Source: Ensifer sp. Root278
GTDB taxonomy: Bacteria > Pseudomonadota > Alphaproteobacteria > Rhizobiales > Rhizobiaceae
Direction of reading: 5' to 3'
DNA: 64,000 bases
Assembly: GCF_001429285.1 (NCBI RefSeq)
Contig: NZ_LMJJ01000040.1
Location: forward strand, 689,365-753,364
Below the pieces are notes generated by a model. It ran no database searches. It had not been told where the DNA came from and saw nothing but the letters and a program-made list of their open reading frames with translations. The translations under genes were made by a program, and so were the position numbers. Below, in pieces: positions 26,277 through 35,105 of this stretch. Positions within the stretch are counted from its first letter, which is position 1, and every line of letters begins with the position of its first letter.

Positions 26277-26996
26277 ATGACTGGGCCCGGTTTCCTTGAC
26301 ATCATTAGCTTCGGGCCTGACGGCTGGGGGCCGGCGCTTGCCGCCGGCGCGTGGATGACGATCCTGATCGCGATCGCAGGTTTTGCGATCGGCGGCGTCA
26401 TAGGCACCTTCGGTGCCTGGGCGAAAATTTCAGGTGGTCCGCTGCTTTGCTCACTTGCCGAAGCCTACACAACCATCCTGCGCGGCATTCCCGACCTGCT
26501 GGTCATCTATCTCTTCTATTTCGGCGGCAGTGCCGTGGTGACGGCCGTTGGCCAATTGTTCGGCGCGGAGGGCTTCGTCAGCTTCCCGGGTTTCCTCGCC
26601 GGCGCACTTGCGGTCGGCATCACCTCGGGCGCCCAGCAGACCGAGGTCTATCGTGGCGCCTTTCGCGCCGTCCATCCGGGTGAAGTGGAGGCCGCGACCG
26701 CCTGCGGCATGGGGCGGCTGCTCAAGTTCCGTCGCATCACCGCGCCTCTGACGCTGCGTTACGCGCTGCCCGGCCTCGGCAATGTCTGGCAGGTGGTGCT
26801 GAAGGAATCGGCGCTGGTCTCGGTCACGGGCGTCGTCGAACTGCTGCGCCAGGCGCAGATCGGCGCCGGATCGACCAGCCGCCCGTTCGACTTCTTCTTC
26901 ATCGCGGCGATGATCTATCTCGCGATTTCCACGGTCTCGGGCCTCGTTCTTCAGGTCACCGAACGCCGGTTCTCGCGCGGCGTCAGGAGGGGCTGA
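26277..26996 (+). CDS. ABC transporter permease, HisQ/OccQ-like
   Basis: A 239-residue inner-membrane permease of the polar amino-acid/opine uptake family. It has five hydrophobic segments and the EAA loop (EVEAATACGMGRLLKFRRI) that contacts the ATPase. GAAGGGAGG precedes the ATG. It starts 33 bp after the hydrolase and overlaps the next permease by one base. Confidence 0.9.
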   Translation: MTGPGFLDIISFGPDGWGPALAAGAWMTILIAIAGFAIGGVIGTFGAWAKISGGPLLCSLAEAYTTILRGIPDLLVIYLFYFGGSAVVTAVGQLFGAEGFVSFPGFLAGALAVGITSGAQQTEVYRGAFRAVHPGEVEAATACGMGRLLKFRRITAPLTLRYALPGLGNVWQVVLKESALVSVTGVVELLRQAQIGAGSTSRPFDFFFIAAMIYLAISTVSGLVLQVTERRFSRGVRRG

Positions 26997-27718
26997 TGGA
27001 TATCAAATTTGCCCTCGAAACCTTCTGGAGCTTGGCGGCGGCCCTGCCGCTGACGCTTGAGCTTGCCGCCACGTCGATCGTGCTCGGCTCGGTGCTGGCC
27101 CTGGGGCTGGCGCTCGCGCGTCTGTCAGGCATTCTCGCGCTCGATCTCTTTGCCCGCGTCTATGTGTTCCTGTTTCGCGGAACGCCGCTGCTCGTGCAGA
27201 TCTTCCTGATCTATTACGGTCTCAGCCAGTTTCCGGCCGTGCGCCACAGCATTTTCTGGCCGATCCTCCGTGAACCCTACTGGTGCGCGGTGCTGGCGCT
27301 GATGCTGAACACGGCCGCCTATGCCAGCGAGATCATCCGCGGCGGGCTGCTTTCGGTCCCGCACGGCCAGGTCGAGGCGGCGCGGGCCTGTGGCATGGGG
27401 CGCTTCATGATCTTCCGCCGCATCGTCATGCCGCAAGCGCTTCGCCAGGCGCTGCCCGGCTACGGCAACGAGATGATCTCCATGGTCAAGGCGACCTCGC
27501 TCGCCTCGATCATCACGCTGATGGAAATCACTGGCGTCGCCGCCAAGCTCATTTCGGAGAGCTACCGGGTGATCGAGGTCTTCGTCGTCGCGGGGGTCAT
27601 CTATCTCGCCATCAATTTCGCGCTGACCCGGCTCGTCGCTTTCGCCGAGCACCGGCTGAACCCACAACTGCGCGCGCCGTTGGCGATCTCTGCCGAACTC
27701 AAGGGAGAAGCCCATTGA
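26996..27718 (+). CDS. ABC transporter permease, HisM/OccM-like
   Basis: A 240-residue permease paralogous to the one before it, with the EAA loop ([20 protein letters not shown]). The [16 protein letters not shown] segment is characteristic of this family. The TGATGG overlap with the upstream stop implies coupled translation. It forms the membrane heterodimer with the upstream permease. Confidence 0.92.
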   Translation: MDIKFALETFWSLAAALPLTLELAATSIVLGSVLALGLALARLSGILALDLFARVYVFLFRGTPLLVQIFLIYYGLSQFPAVRHSIFWPILREPYWCAVLALMLNTAAYASEIIRGGLLSVPHGQVEAARACGMGRFMIFRRIVMPQALRQALPGYGNEMISMVKATSLASIITLMEITGVAAKLISESYRVIEVFVVAGVIYLAINFALTRLVAFAEHRLNPQLRAPLAISAELKGEAH

Positions 27719-27720
27719 AC

Positions 27721-28497
27721 ATGTCCGCCGCCGTCACCGCACCGGTCGCCATCCGCGTGCACGATCTTCACAAGAGCTTCGGCCCGCTCGAGGTCCTGAA
27801 AGGCGTGTCGCTCGATGCACGCGAGGGCGAAGTGATTTCCATTCTCGGATCGTCCGGCTCCGGCAAGTCGACGCTGCTTCGTTGCATCAACATGCTGGAG
27901 GTGCCGAATTCGGGCACGATCGAGGTCGCCGGCGAGGCGATCCGGCTGAAGACGCTGAGCGACGGGCGCAGCCGTCCGGCCGATCAGAAGCAGGTGGACC
28001 GCATCCGCTCCGAACTCGGCATGGTGTTCCAGAGCTTCAATCTCTGGTCCCACAAGACCGTGCTCGAAAACGTCATCGAGGCGCCGGTGCATGTGCTGAA
28101 GCGTCCGCGCGCCGAGGCGGTGGAAGAGGCCGAGGCGCTGCTTGCCAAGGTCGGCATCGCCGACAAGCGCAACCACTATCCCTCGCATCTCTCCGGCGGC
28201 CAGCAGCAGCGCGCGGCGATTGCCCGCGCGCTTGCCATGCGCCCGAAGGCGATGCTGTTCGACGAACCCACCTCGGCGCTCGACCCGGAACTGGTGGGCG
28301 AGGTGCTGCGCGTCATGCGGGGGCTCGCCGAGGAAGGGCGGACCATGCTGGTCGTGACCCACGAGATGGGCTTTGCCCGCGACGTCTCGAGCCGCGTCGT
28401 GTTCGTGCACAAGGGAACGATCGAGGAGGAGGGGCCGCCGCACGAGGTCTTCACCCGTTCGAAGTCGGAGCGCTTCCGCCAGTTCATCAAGAGTTGA
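27721..28497 (+). CDS. ABC transporter ATPase, HisP/OccP-like
   Basis: A 258-residue ATPase with Walker [11 protein letters not shown]-loop [11 protein letters not shown], signature [15 protein letters not shown], Walker [12 protein letters not shown] and the switch histidine in VVTHEMGF. It powers uptake by the two permeases. The start ATG 27721 follows the previous stop by two bases. Confidence 0.95.
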   Translation: MSAAVTAPVAIRVHDLHKSFGPLEVLKGVSLDAREGEVISILGSSGSGKSTLLRCINMLEVPNSGTIEVAGEAIRLKTLSDGRSRPADQKQVDRIRSELGMVFQSFNLWSHKTVLENVIEAPVHVLKRPRAEAVEEAEALLAKVGIADKRNHYPSHLSGGQQQRAAIARALAMRPKAMLFDEPTSALDPELVGEVLRVMRGLAEEGRTMLVVTHEMGFARDVSSRVVFVHKGTIEEEGPPHEVFTRSKSERFRQFIKS

Positions 28498-28507
28498 GAT
28501 CTGCCGC

Positions 28508-28553
28508 GAGCGGATGAGGAAAGGTGCATGCGGTTTTTCGCCCGCATCCGCTC
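28508..28553. repeat. Dispersed palindromic repeat, copy 1
   Basis: A 46-bp inverted repeat GAGCGGATG...CATCCGCTC around CGGTTTTTCG. The same element occurs in opposite orientation at 57562-57608. Here it lies between the ATPase and the binding-protein gene and could trim or stabilise the operon transcript. Confidence 0.75.
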
Positions 28554-28628
28554 CAATCATCATGATCCTCGGCAGGCCGCGCACTAACCACCAAACCAAT
28601 CAACATCCACAAAAAGGGGAATGCTGTA

Positions 28629-29486
28629 ATGAAAAAGATGACCGCAATCATGGCTTCGGCGCTTGCCGTTGCCGCGGGGCTGATGTCCATGCCGGCTCAG
28701 GCCGAAGACAAGAAGTGGACCAAGATCACGATCGCCACCGAAGGCGCCTTTCCGCCCTATAACCTGACCAAGGCGGACGGCACGCTCGACGGTTACGAGA
28801 TCGAGCTCAGCAAATATCTCTGCGACCATATGAAGGTCGAATGCACTATCATCGCCCAATCCTTCGACGGCCTGATCCCGGCGCTCAACGCCGGCAAGTT
28901 CGACGCGATCATGGCCGGCATGTCGGCGACCGAGAAGCGCAAGGAAGTCATCGACTTCTCGATGTCCTATGGCAGCACCGGCCAGGCCTTTGCCACGCTG
29001 AAGGGTGGCGATCTCGAAACGCTGCCGATGAAGGGCGAACTGTTCTCGCTCGCCTCCAACGAGGCAGGCGCGCGCAAGGCGGTCGATGAATTGAAGCCGC
29101 TGGTCGAAGGCAAGACCGTCGGCGTCCAGACCGCCTCGATCGCCGCGCGCTTCATCGACGAATACCTCAAGGACGTCGTCGAGGTGCGCGAGTACAAGAC
29201 GACCGAGCAGCACGACCTCGATCTCGTCGCCGGCCGCGTCGACCTCGTCATGGCATCGATGGGCTATCTGAAGACCGCGGTCGAAAAGCCCGCAAATAGC
29301 GACATGGTCATCGTCGGCCCCCGTTTCCAGGGCGGCTTCCTCGGCGCCGGCAGCTCCGTCGGCTTGCGCAAGAGCGATACCGAGCTGAAGGCGCTGTTTG
29401 ACGACGCCATCGCCGCAGCCAAGGCCGACGGCACCATCAAGCGCCTGTCGGAAAAGTGGTTCGGCTTCGACCTGACACCGCAATAA
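28629..29486 (+). CDS. Periplasmic amino-acid/opine-type binding protein
   Basis: A 285-residue solute-binding protein with a signal peptide (residues 1-25, ending MPAQAED). The two-lobed family-3 SBP fold shows ITIATEGAFPPYNLTKADG, FDAIMAGMSATEKRKEVIDF and a closing LSEKWFGFDLTPQ. Such proteins bind histidine, Lys/Arg/Orn or opines. The ligand here is unknown, though the hydrolase upstream suggests an N-acylated or aryl-amide amino acid. It is the last gene of the operon, ended by a strong terminator. Being last and behind a hairpin, it may be made at a different level. Confidence 0.92.
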   Translation: MKKMTAIMASALAVAAGLMSMPAQAEDKKWTKITIATEGAFPPYNLTKADGTLDGYEIELSKYLCDHMKVECTIIAQSFDGLIPALNAGKFDAIMAGMSATEKRKEVIDFSMSYGSTGQAFATLKGGDLETLPMKGELFSLASNEAGARKAVDELKPLVEGKTVGVQTASIAARFIDEYLKDVVEVREYKTTEQHDLDLVAGRVDLVMASMGYLKTAVEKPANSDMVIVGPRFQGGFLGAGSSVGLRKSDTELKALFDDAIAAAKADGTIKRLSEKWFGFDLTPQ

Positions 29487-29514
29487 TTCGCGGTCCGCCA
29501 CCGCTCTCAACCCA

Positions 29515-29549
29515 AGCGCCGCGTGTTCCGCCGAACGCGCGGCGCTTTT
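29515..29549 (+). terminator. Rho-independent terminator of the ABC transporter operon
   Basis: A 14-bp stem (AGCGCCGCGTGTTC / GAACGCGCGGCGCT, one G-T pair) with a CGCC loop and a TTTT run, 29 bp after the binding-protein stop. Confidence 0.9.
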
Positions 29550-29567
29550 GCGTGGCGGCGCCAGCGG

Positions 29568-29595
29568 TTGACTCTCATAAGCAGTGCCTTATGAT
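29568..29595 (+). promoter_or_regulatory. Promoter and overlapping ArsR-type operator
   Basis: TTGACT (29568-29573) and TATGAT (29590-29595) are separated by 16 bp and make a good vegetative promoter. Between and across them lies CATAAG-6-CTTATG (29576-29593), an inverted repeat suited to autorepression by the ArsR protein. The -10 box ends only five bases before the ATG at 29601, so the message may be leaderless. Confidence 0.65.
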
Positions 29596-29600
29596 AAGTC

Positions 29601-29939
29601 ATGGCTTATGAAGGAAAAGTGCTCACAGCGCTCGCGGACCCGACACGCCGGGCGATCTTCGAGAAGCTTGCCAAAGGACGTTCCTCGGTTGCTGATGTCG
29701 CCCGGTCCTTGCCGGTCTCGCAGCCGGCGATCTCGCAGCATCTGAAGGTGCTGAAGGAGGCGGGGCTGGTCACCGACGAGCCTCAGGGCCAGAGGCGCAT
29801 CTATTCGATCGATCCGGCGGGCCTCGGGCCGCTCAGGCAATGGCTGGACCGCTTCTGGGAGGATCAGCTGGCCGCCTTTAAGGCGCTGGCCGACAGCGAC
29901 GAGGCTTCGGGAACTGAGCCGAGGGAACCGGAGCGATAG
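29601..29939 (+). CDS. ArsR/SmtB-family regulator (SdpR-like, no metal site seen)
   Basis: A 112-residue winged-helix repressor. ALADPTRRAIFEKLAKG, VSQPAISQHLKVLKEAGLV and GQRRIYSIDPAGL are diagnostic. No cysteine or histidine metal site is visible, so it is of the SdpR-type subgroup that controls SRPBCC/AHSA1 genes. It has no Shine-Dalgarno sequence and sits at the predicted transcription start. It forms an operon with the next gene. Confidence 0.9.
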   Translation: MAYEGKVLTALADPTRRAIFEKLAKGRSSVADVARSLPVSQPAISQHLKVLKEAGLVTDEPQGQRRIYSIDPAGLGPLRQWLDRFWEDQLAAFKALADSDEASGTEPREPER

Positions 29940-30003
29940 GGGGCGGAAGCCCTACGGTCGACACGCCTCCGCCGCGACCATGTCAGCAATGGGAGGAAAG
30001 GAT

Positions 30004-30471
30004 ATGCATATGATCGAGCCGGCGCCGGTGCGCAAATCCGTAACCGTCAGCGCTCCTCCGGAGCGCGCCTTCGAGATCTTCGTCGCGCGCATGGGCGACT
30101 GGTGGCTGAAGACCCACAGCCTGACGGCGAGCGGCCAGAGGGCTGTTATCGTCGAGCCCGCCGCCGGCGGCCGTTGGTATGAGGTGGGCACCTCGGGCGA
30201 GGAAAAGGACTGGGGCCGGGTGCTCGCTTACGAGCCGCCGAAGCGGATCCTCTTCGCCTGGCAGCTCAATGCCGAATGGACCTTCGATGCCGATTTCGAG
30301 ACCGAGGTGGAGGTGACCTTCGAACCGACGCCGGAAGGCGGCACCACCGTGCGGCTCGAACATCGCGACCTCGCCAACTACGGCGCGAAGGCGGAGGTAG
30401 CCCGTGCCTCGCTTGATTCCGACGGTGGCTGGGCAGGGCTGCTCGCAGCGTTTGCGGCGAAGGTGGGGTGA
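30004..30471 (+). CDS. SRPBCC (AHSA1-type) domain protein
   Basis: A 155-residue START/Bet v1-like protein: VSAPPERAFEIFVARMGDWW at the start, then WGRVLAYEPPKRILFAWQ, and GGTTVRLEHRDLANYG. These proteins hold hydrophobic ligands, and many sit next to an ArsR gene as here. The start at 30004 is set by GGGAGGAAA; the earlier in-frame ATG at 29980 lacks a ribosome site. Confidence 0.88.
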   Translation: MHMIEPAPVRKSVTVSAPPERAFEIFVARMGDWWLKTHSLTASGQRAVIVEPAAGGRWYEVGTSGEEKDWGRVLAYEPPKRILFAWQLNAEWTFDADFETEVEVTFEPTPEGGTTVRLEHRDLANYGAKAEVARASLDSDGGWAGLLAAFAAKVG

Positions 30472-30668
30472 AGCGTCGAGCCCGGTTGGTTTGGCGTCGC
30501 ATCGAAGGCGGCGCGCTTCCAACCTTGTTTCGAACACAATCGCCCCGTATACACCCGGCCATCGGCATTGCTTATGAGCGCTGAAAATTCTCGCCGCTCG
30601 CAATCGCCGCGTCGCATTAGACTTTTGACCACGGATGTACTGGCACTGGTGTAAGAGCGATGATGAGG

Positions 30669-30700
30669 AAGGTCGGTGCGGTTTCGCCCCGGCCTTTTTT
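30669..30700 (+). terminator. Probable rho-independent terminator
   Basis: AGGTCGG pairs with CCGGCCT (one G-T pair) and is followed by TTTTTT. It lies about 200 bp after the SRPBCC gene. Nothing else is recognised in the 376 bp from 30472 to 30847. Confidence 0.7.
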
Positions 30701-30847
30701 GTTGGCCCCACTACGGAATGATGATCTTCATCTGGTCATGGGCTCCCGCTGCTTTGAGGTTCGACGCTGCGCCAAGCTGCGCACGTTCATCTGAGGTTCA
30801 TGACGGGTGCCGGAAAATGACCCGACGAACAACAGTTGGACGATGCC

Positions 30848-31333
30848 ATGAAAAGAATAGGTGCAGTACTCGTAGCCGCGGCTACGGCACTGTCGGCGGT
30901 CTCGGCGCAGGCCGTGCCCATGTCTCCCGTTTCGGTGGGGCAGTCAGTTTCCCAGCCTGTCGAGTTGATCCACCACAAGCCAGGTCATTACGGCGGACCG
31001 CCGCACAAACGCGGGTATAACGGCTACCGTTACGGCGGCAACCGTTACAATGCGGCTCCACGATACGGCTATTACAATGGCTACGAGGGCTACCGCTACC
31101 GTCGCGACGGTTACCGTCGGCACAGTGACGGATGGTGGTATCCTCTGGCGGCATTCGGGGCAGGAGTGGTTATCGGTGGCGCGATCGCGCAGCCACCTCG
31201 CAGGGTCTATTCCAACGCGCCGTCTGCGCATGTCGAATGGTGCTATGACCGCTACCGCTCGTACAACGCCTACGACAACACTTTCCAGCCCTATTACGGG
31301 CCGCGCCAGGAATGCGTGTCGCCGTATTACTGA
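30848..31333 (+). CDS. BA14K family protein
   Basis: A 161-residue secreted or membrane-anchored protein with a signal peptide (1-22, SAVSAQA). A Gly/Tyr/Arg-rich middle has many NGYR/YRYR repeats, and a hydrophobic segment follows ([19 protein letters not shown]). The BA14K motif is at the C-terminus ([19 protein letters not shown]...). The family is named after a Brucella immunoreactive antigen and is common in Rhizobiales; its role is unclear. Confidence 0.9.
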   Translation: MKRIGAVLVAAATALSAVSAQAVPMSPVSVGQSVSQPVELIHHKPGHYGGPPHKRGYNGYRYGGNRYNAAPRYGYYNGYEGYRYRRDGYRRHSDGWWYPLAAFGAGVVIGGAIAQPPRRVYSNAPSAHVEWCYDRYRSYNAYDNTFQPYYGPRQECVSPYY

Positions 31334-31482
31334 TCAGCACGCCTGCTTGACGGTGGCCATGGGTTCGAAGCCTTGATGGCCATCGATGCCCCGTGGCCGC
31401 CTTCGTCCGCCGCCAGTTTGCCCTTTGGCAATGACGGCGGCCGAAAGCTTCGGGACGGCCGTCGTCTCCACCTTCCGACCAG
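31334..31482 (-). pseudogene. Possible remnant of a RACo-like gene 3' end
   Basis: On the minus strand KVETTAVPKLSAAVIAKG and then GGGRRRPRG resemble the end of the RACo-like protein at 32499-34571 (KVDAFPKLSAVV, then GGGRRRRRSRE). The CCCGAAGCTTTC core and flanking codons agree; the rest is diverged. It lies downstream of that gene in the same orientation. The match is short and the call is tentative. Confidence 0.3.
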
Positions 31483-31550
31483 TCTGGTGGGTTGCCCGAT
31501 TTAGCGCGAGGAGCGGCAGGGTTGGCGGCCGAGAGCGTTGCGGCGAACCT

Positions 31551-31862
31551 TTATTTTGTTGGTGTCGGCCGCACCAGCGTGACGACGCGTGGCTTTGATG
31601 GCGCATCCAGCCATTCGATCCACTTGTCCCGTTCCTCGATCGTGTCGAAGAACCGCCAGAGCTTGTAATCTTCTTCGGTCGTCTGCAGCATCTCGCCGAG
31701 CGAGACGAGCTCCATCGGCAGCTCCACCTCGTTGCCGTCGTAGCGAATGAAATAGATGCCTTCGGCGGCGAGACGGACCACCTGGCCGGTGCCATAGGTG
31801 CCATCGGGATCGTCGACGGTGAAGTACATGCCGGTCAGGGTATCGAGAATCTTGTCGTTCAT
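31551..31862 (-). CDS. Small conserved-looking hypothetical protein
   Basis: A 103-residue acidic soluble protein (MNDKILDTLTGMYFTVDDPD; YKLWRFFDTIEERDKWIEWL). The Tyr/Trp-rich C-terminal half looks folded and codon use is normal. I do not recognise the family. ATG 31862 is chosen because residues before it look random. Confidence 0.6.
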   Translation of the reverse strand: MNDKILDTLTGMYFTVDDPDGTYGTGQVVRLAAEGIYFIRYDGNEVELPMELVSLGEMLQTTEEDYKLWRFFDTIEERDKWIEWLDAPSKPRVVTLVRPTPTK

Positions 31863-32067
31863 GGGTTTTGGATGCCAGTTCAAAGAATACGATTCATCAG
31901 ACCGTCGCCCGCCGCCGGAATTAAGGCAAGCCGAAATATCGAGTGTCCACGTCTGGTGAAGAGGTCAGGCAGCGTTCCAGACGGTGCGAGACGGCAGAAG
32001 AGTTGACAAAGTGGCGGCTGACCGGAACCATCTCGTCGTCAACAGAAACAGTGCCCACAATCAAATC

Positions 32068-32466
32068 ATGCAGATATCGATACCGCAGGAGGCTTTTCCC
32101 GCGTTGGGAACTGTCGCAAATCCCGCTGTGCTCTACGATGGGCTCAGCGCTTTTGTCTGTTATGAAGCTGCTCCGAGCGCTGGCGGCGGTAATGTCGTTC
32201 TCAAGTTCGGCGACGTTATCGATTTCCGGATTACGCCGATGAATGTCGATGGCCTGCCGGAGTGCAGGTACCCAATCCGTCCATGGGCGTTCAATGAAGT
32301 CGTGGACGGTGACGAAGCGGCCAAATGGAAAGTCCTCAATCCGCGTTTCTGGCTCATATCCTTTAACGACGTAACGATCGAGGTTCTGTTCGAGACGGCC
32401 TCGCTCGAGCTTCATGACGAGCGAGGCGGGCCGCTGCCCAGGACGCTGATGAGCGCCTTGAGATGA
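32068..32466 (+). CDS. Hypothetical protein
   Basis: A 132-residue soluble protein, MQISIPQEAFPALGTVANPA..., with a Trp/Phe-rich end (RFWLISFNDVTIEVLFETAS). It looks like a beta-rich domain of the size of small immunity or toxin-neutralising proteins, but I cannot place it. No clear ribosome site precedes the ATG. An antisense frame of 164 codons overlaps it; I judged this strand more protein-like. Confidence 0.5.
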   Translation: MQISIPQEAFPALGTVANPAVLYDGLSAFVCYEAAPSAGGGNVVLKFGDVIDFRITPMNVDGLPECRYPIRPWAFNEVVDGDEAAKWKVLNPRFWLISFNDVTIEVLFETASLELHDERGGPLPRTLMSALR

Positions 32467-32498
32467 CGGTCTGAAGACGGCAGCTTAGCCGACTCACT

Positions 32499-34571
32499 CT
32501 ACTCCCGGCTTCTTCTCCGCCGACGACCGCCACCCTCGCCATCATCGCCCGTCACCTTGCGCTCCGGCAAAGTCACGACTGCAGAAAGCTTCGGGAAGGC
32601 GTCGACCTTGTTCGGCATCGCCATGGCGTTGACGAAGTGCTCCTGAAACTTTGATTCAAGCGCCGTCTCTATCTTCTCGATTTTGCTGACGGTTTGCTCG
32701 ATCTCGCGACGGTGGCCGCGGTTAAGCAGCGCCATCAGCGCGCCGGTGCCGGCGGCGTTGCCGACGGCCTTGACCTCGTCGAGGTCGCAGTCCGGAATGA
32801 GGCCCAGGACCATCGCGTATTTCGGGTCGATGAAGGAGCCGAAGGCGCCGGCAAAGCGGATGGTGTCGACATGCTCGATATCGAGCTTCTCCATCAACAG
32901 CTTGATGCCGGCATAGAGGGCAGCTTTCGCAAGCTGGATGGCGCGGATGTCGTTCTGCGTCACGGTAATGCGCTGTTCGCCCTCGTGCAGCAGATAGGAG
33001 AAGGTGCGGCCGTTGGGGATGATGCGCGGGCTTTTCGCCGCCATCGCGCCATCGACGACGCCATCCTGCGAGATGATGCCGGAAAGGTACATCTCGGCGA
33101 CGATCTCGATGATCGCCGAGCCGCAGATGCCTGTCACGCCGACGGAGGCGGCCGCCTCGGCAAAACCTTCCTCGTCCGACCACTTGTCGACGCCGATCAC
33201 CCGGAAGCGCGGTTCCAGCGTTTCGGGGTCGATACGCACGCGCTCGATGGCGCCGGGGGCGGCGCGCTGGCCCGAGGAGATTTCAGCACCCTCGAAGGCT
33301 GGGCCTGTCGGTGACGAGGCGGCGACGACGCGGTCCTTGTTGCCGAGCACGATCTCGGCATTGGTGCCGACATCGACGAGCAGCATCATCTTGTCCTGGC
33401 GATAGGGACCTTCGGCGAGCGTGGCACCCGCCGCATCGGCGCCGACGTGGCCGGCGATGCAGGGCAGCATATAGAGCCGCGCGCCGCGGTTGACGTCGAT
33501 GTCGATCTCGTGCGCCCAATATTGCAGCGCGCCGGAGACGGCGAGCGCAAACGGCGCCTGGCCGAGTTCCGTCGGGTCGATGCCGAGGAACAGGTGGTGC
33601 ATGATCGGGTTGCCAACGAAGACCATGTCGAGAATGTCGTGGCGGTCGACTTCGCCCTCGGCGCAGACCTTGCCGATCAGGCCGTTGACCGCCTCGCGCA
33701 CCGCCTTGGTCATGGCTTCCCGGCCGTCCGGGTTCATCATCACGTAGGAAACGCGGCTCATCAGGTCTTCGCCGAAGCGGATCTGCGGGTTGGAGGCGCC
33801 CGAGGAGCCGACGATGCGGCCGGAAAGCAGCGACACCAGATGCATGGCGATGGTGGTCGAACCGATGTCGCAGGCAACGCCATAGGCCTCGTTCTTCAGA
33901 CCCGGCCACAGGCCGACGATGAAGGGGCGGGATGAATCCATGTCGCGGTGGATGGCGGCGGTGACGGCCCAGTTGCCCTTGCGCAGAATGGTCTGCACCT
34001 GCGGGATCAGGTGCGGCGCAATCAGGAGATCCTTCCAGCCCCAGTCCTTCTCCAGCATCACCTTCAGCCGGTCGAGGTCGCCGAGCGGCTTGTGCATGTC
34101 GGGCTCGTCCACCTCGACATAGCAGAGCTGGACGGCGGCATTGCGCTCGATCACCCGATCGGTCGCGGCCTTGCGCACCACCTGCGCGTTGATGACGGTA
34201 TCCTGCGGCACGTCGATGACGAGATCACCGAGGATCTGGGCGGAACAGGAGAGGCGTCGGCCATCGGGCAGGCCGCGGATCTTTTCGTAGCGATCTTCCT
34301 TGGCGCCCTTTTCCGAGATGTGCTCGTTGGAGGAAACGATCTTGTGCTTGGCGAAGTTACCTTCCTGCACCACGATCTGACAGCGCCCGCAGGTGGCGCG
34401 GCCGCCGCACACACTTTCGACATAGACGCCGAGCTTGCGGGCGGCATCGAGAACCGGGGTGCCGACCGGGAAGCGGCCGCGTTTGCCCGAAGGCATGAAC
34501 AGCACCAGAGGTTCCTTTTGCGCGGCTTCGGTCATGTTGATCTCGATCTCGGAAGTGCCTTCGATGCGCAT
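32499..34571 (-). CDS. RACo-like ASKHA-domain ferredoxin (corrinoid reactivator, DUF4445)
   Basis: A 690-residue protein that probably uses ATP to re-reduce inactive cob(II)amide on the corrinoid protein so that it can accept methyl groups. The N-terminal 2Fe-2S ferredoxin domain has C55, C61, C64 and C109 (CGGRATCGRC, then RRLSCS). A linker and middle domain follow. The C-terminal ASKHA ATPase region begins around GVACDIGSTTIAMHL and includes LLVDVGTNAEIVLGNKD. It ends in an Arg/Gly-rich tail (GGGRRRRRSRE). It is last in the minus-strand C1 gene group; its likely partner is the corrinoid protein at 52046-52744. Confidence 0.92.
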   Translation of the reverse strand: MRIEGTSEIEINMTEAAQKEPLVLFMPSGKRGRFPVGTPVLDAARKLGVYVESVCGGRATCGRCQIVVQEGNFAKHKIVSSNEHISEKGAKEDRYEKIRGLPDGRRLSCSAQILGDLVIDVPQDTVINAQVVRKAATDRVIERNAAVQLCYVEVDEPDMHKPLGDLDRLKVMLEKDWGWKDLLIAPHLIPQVQTILRKGNWAVTAAIHRDMDSSRPFIVGLWPGLKNEAYGVACDIGSTTIAMHLVSLLSGRIVGSSGASNPQIRFGEDLMSRVSYVMMNPDGREAMTKAVREAVNGLIGKVCAEGEVDRHDILDMVFVGNPIMHHLFLGIDPTELGQAPFALAVSGALQYWAHEIDIDVNRGARLYMLPCIAGHVGADAAGATLAEGPYRQDKMMLLVDVGTNAEIVLGNKDRVVAASSPTGPAFEGAEISSGQRAAPGAIERVRIDPETLEPRFRVIGVDKWSDEEGFAEAAASVGVTGICGSAIIEIVAEMYLSGIISQDGVVDGAMAAKSPRIIPNGRTFSYLLHEGEQRITVTQNDIRAIQLAKAALYAGIKLLMEKLDIEHVDTIRFAGAFGSFIDPKYAMVLGLIPDCDLDEVKAVGNAAGTGALMALLNRGHRREIEQTVSKIEKIETALESKFQEHFVNAMAMPNKVDAFPKLSAVVTLPERKVTGDDGEGGGRRRRRSRE

Positions 34572-34725
34572 GCTCTAGTCTTTCGTCAGGTCCGCTTCAA
34601 CAGGTGAGCGAAGCACGGCTAAACGGTTTCAGACTGCACCGGAACGCCGCCCGATAGTTGTCCAATCCCGACATGGAAGCATCTGTTTCAAACAGTTAAG
34701 GCGTGAGGCTTGGCGGCCGGTCAGG

Positions 34726-35058
34726 TTACTTGCGCGACAGACGCCGGGCGTTGCTGCGCACCCGCTTGCCATAGGGCCTGAGCGCTGCGGACGCAATCGC
34801 CGTTCCGTGGCCGGAGGCCGTGCCGCCGGCCATCAGCCGCAGCGTGTTGTCGAAGGCAGCTTTCCAAAGGGCCATGTTCACGGCCATGACGCTTTCCGCT
34901 GAGGCCGCGATCTTCTCGGAGATCATGCGGTGAAGCTCGGTTACGTCGTGGGACTTGCCCGTTAGCGCCGCCATCTGCATTTCCTGCAGCCGGACGGCGA
35001 TGACGAAGGGCGCTTCAAACCAGAGGGTCGCGGCATCGAGGCGAAGGCGGCGTGTCAT
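34726..35058 (-). CDS. Small helical protein, phasin-like in character
   Basis: A 110-residue, mostly helical protein (TRRLRLDAATLWFEAPFVIA; SEKIAASAESVMAVNMALWK) with a basic C-terminus (PYGKRVRSNARRLSRK). Length and composition resemble small phasin-type proteins, but I cannot confirm this. GGAGATCACC precedes the ATG. It lies between the membrane protein and the RACo-like gene in the C1 group. Confidence 0.6.
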   Translation of the reverse strand: MTRRLRLDAATLWFEAPFVIAVRLQEMQMAALTGKSHDVTELHRMISEKIAASAESVMAVNMALWKAAFDNTLRLMAGGTASGHGTAIASAALRPYGKRVRSNARRLSRK

Positions 35059-35105
35059 GGTGATCTCCACTTTGCGTTGGCGGATGGATGAACCGACGTG
35101 CGTTG

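Noticed and set aside
31921-32415. A 164-codon minus-strand frame opposite the gene at 32068-32466
   Set aside because: The plus-strand product looks more like a folded protein (aromatic core, balanced charges). I give it only moderate confidence, so this choice could be wrong.
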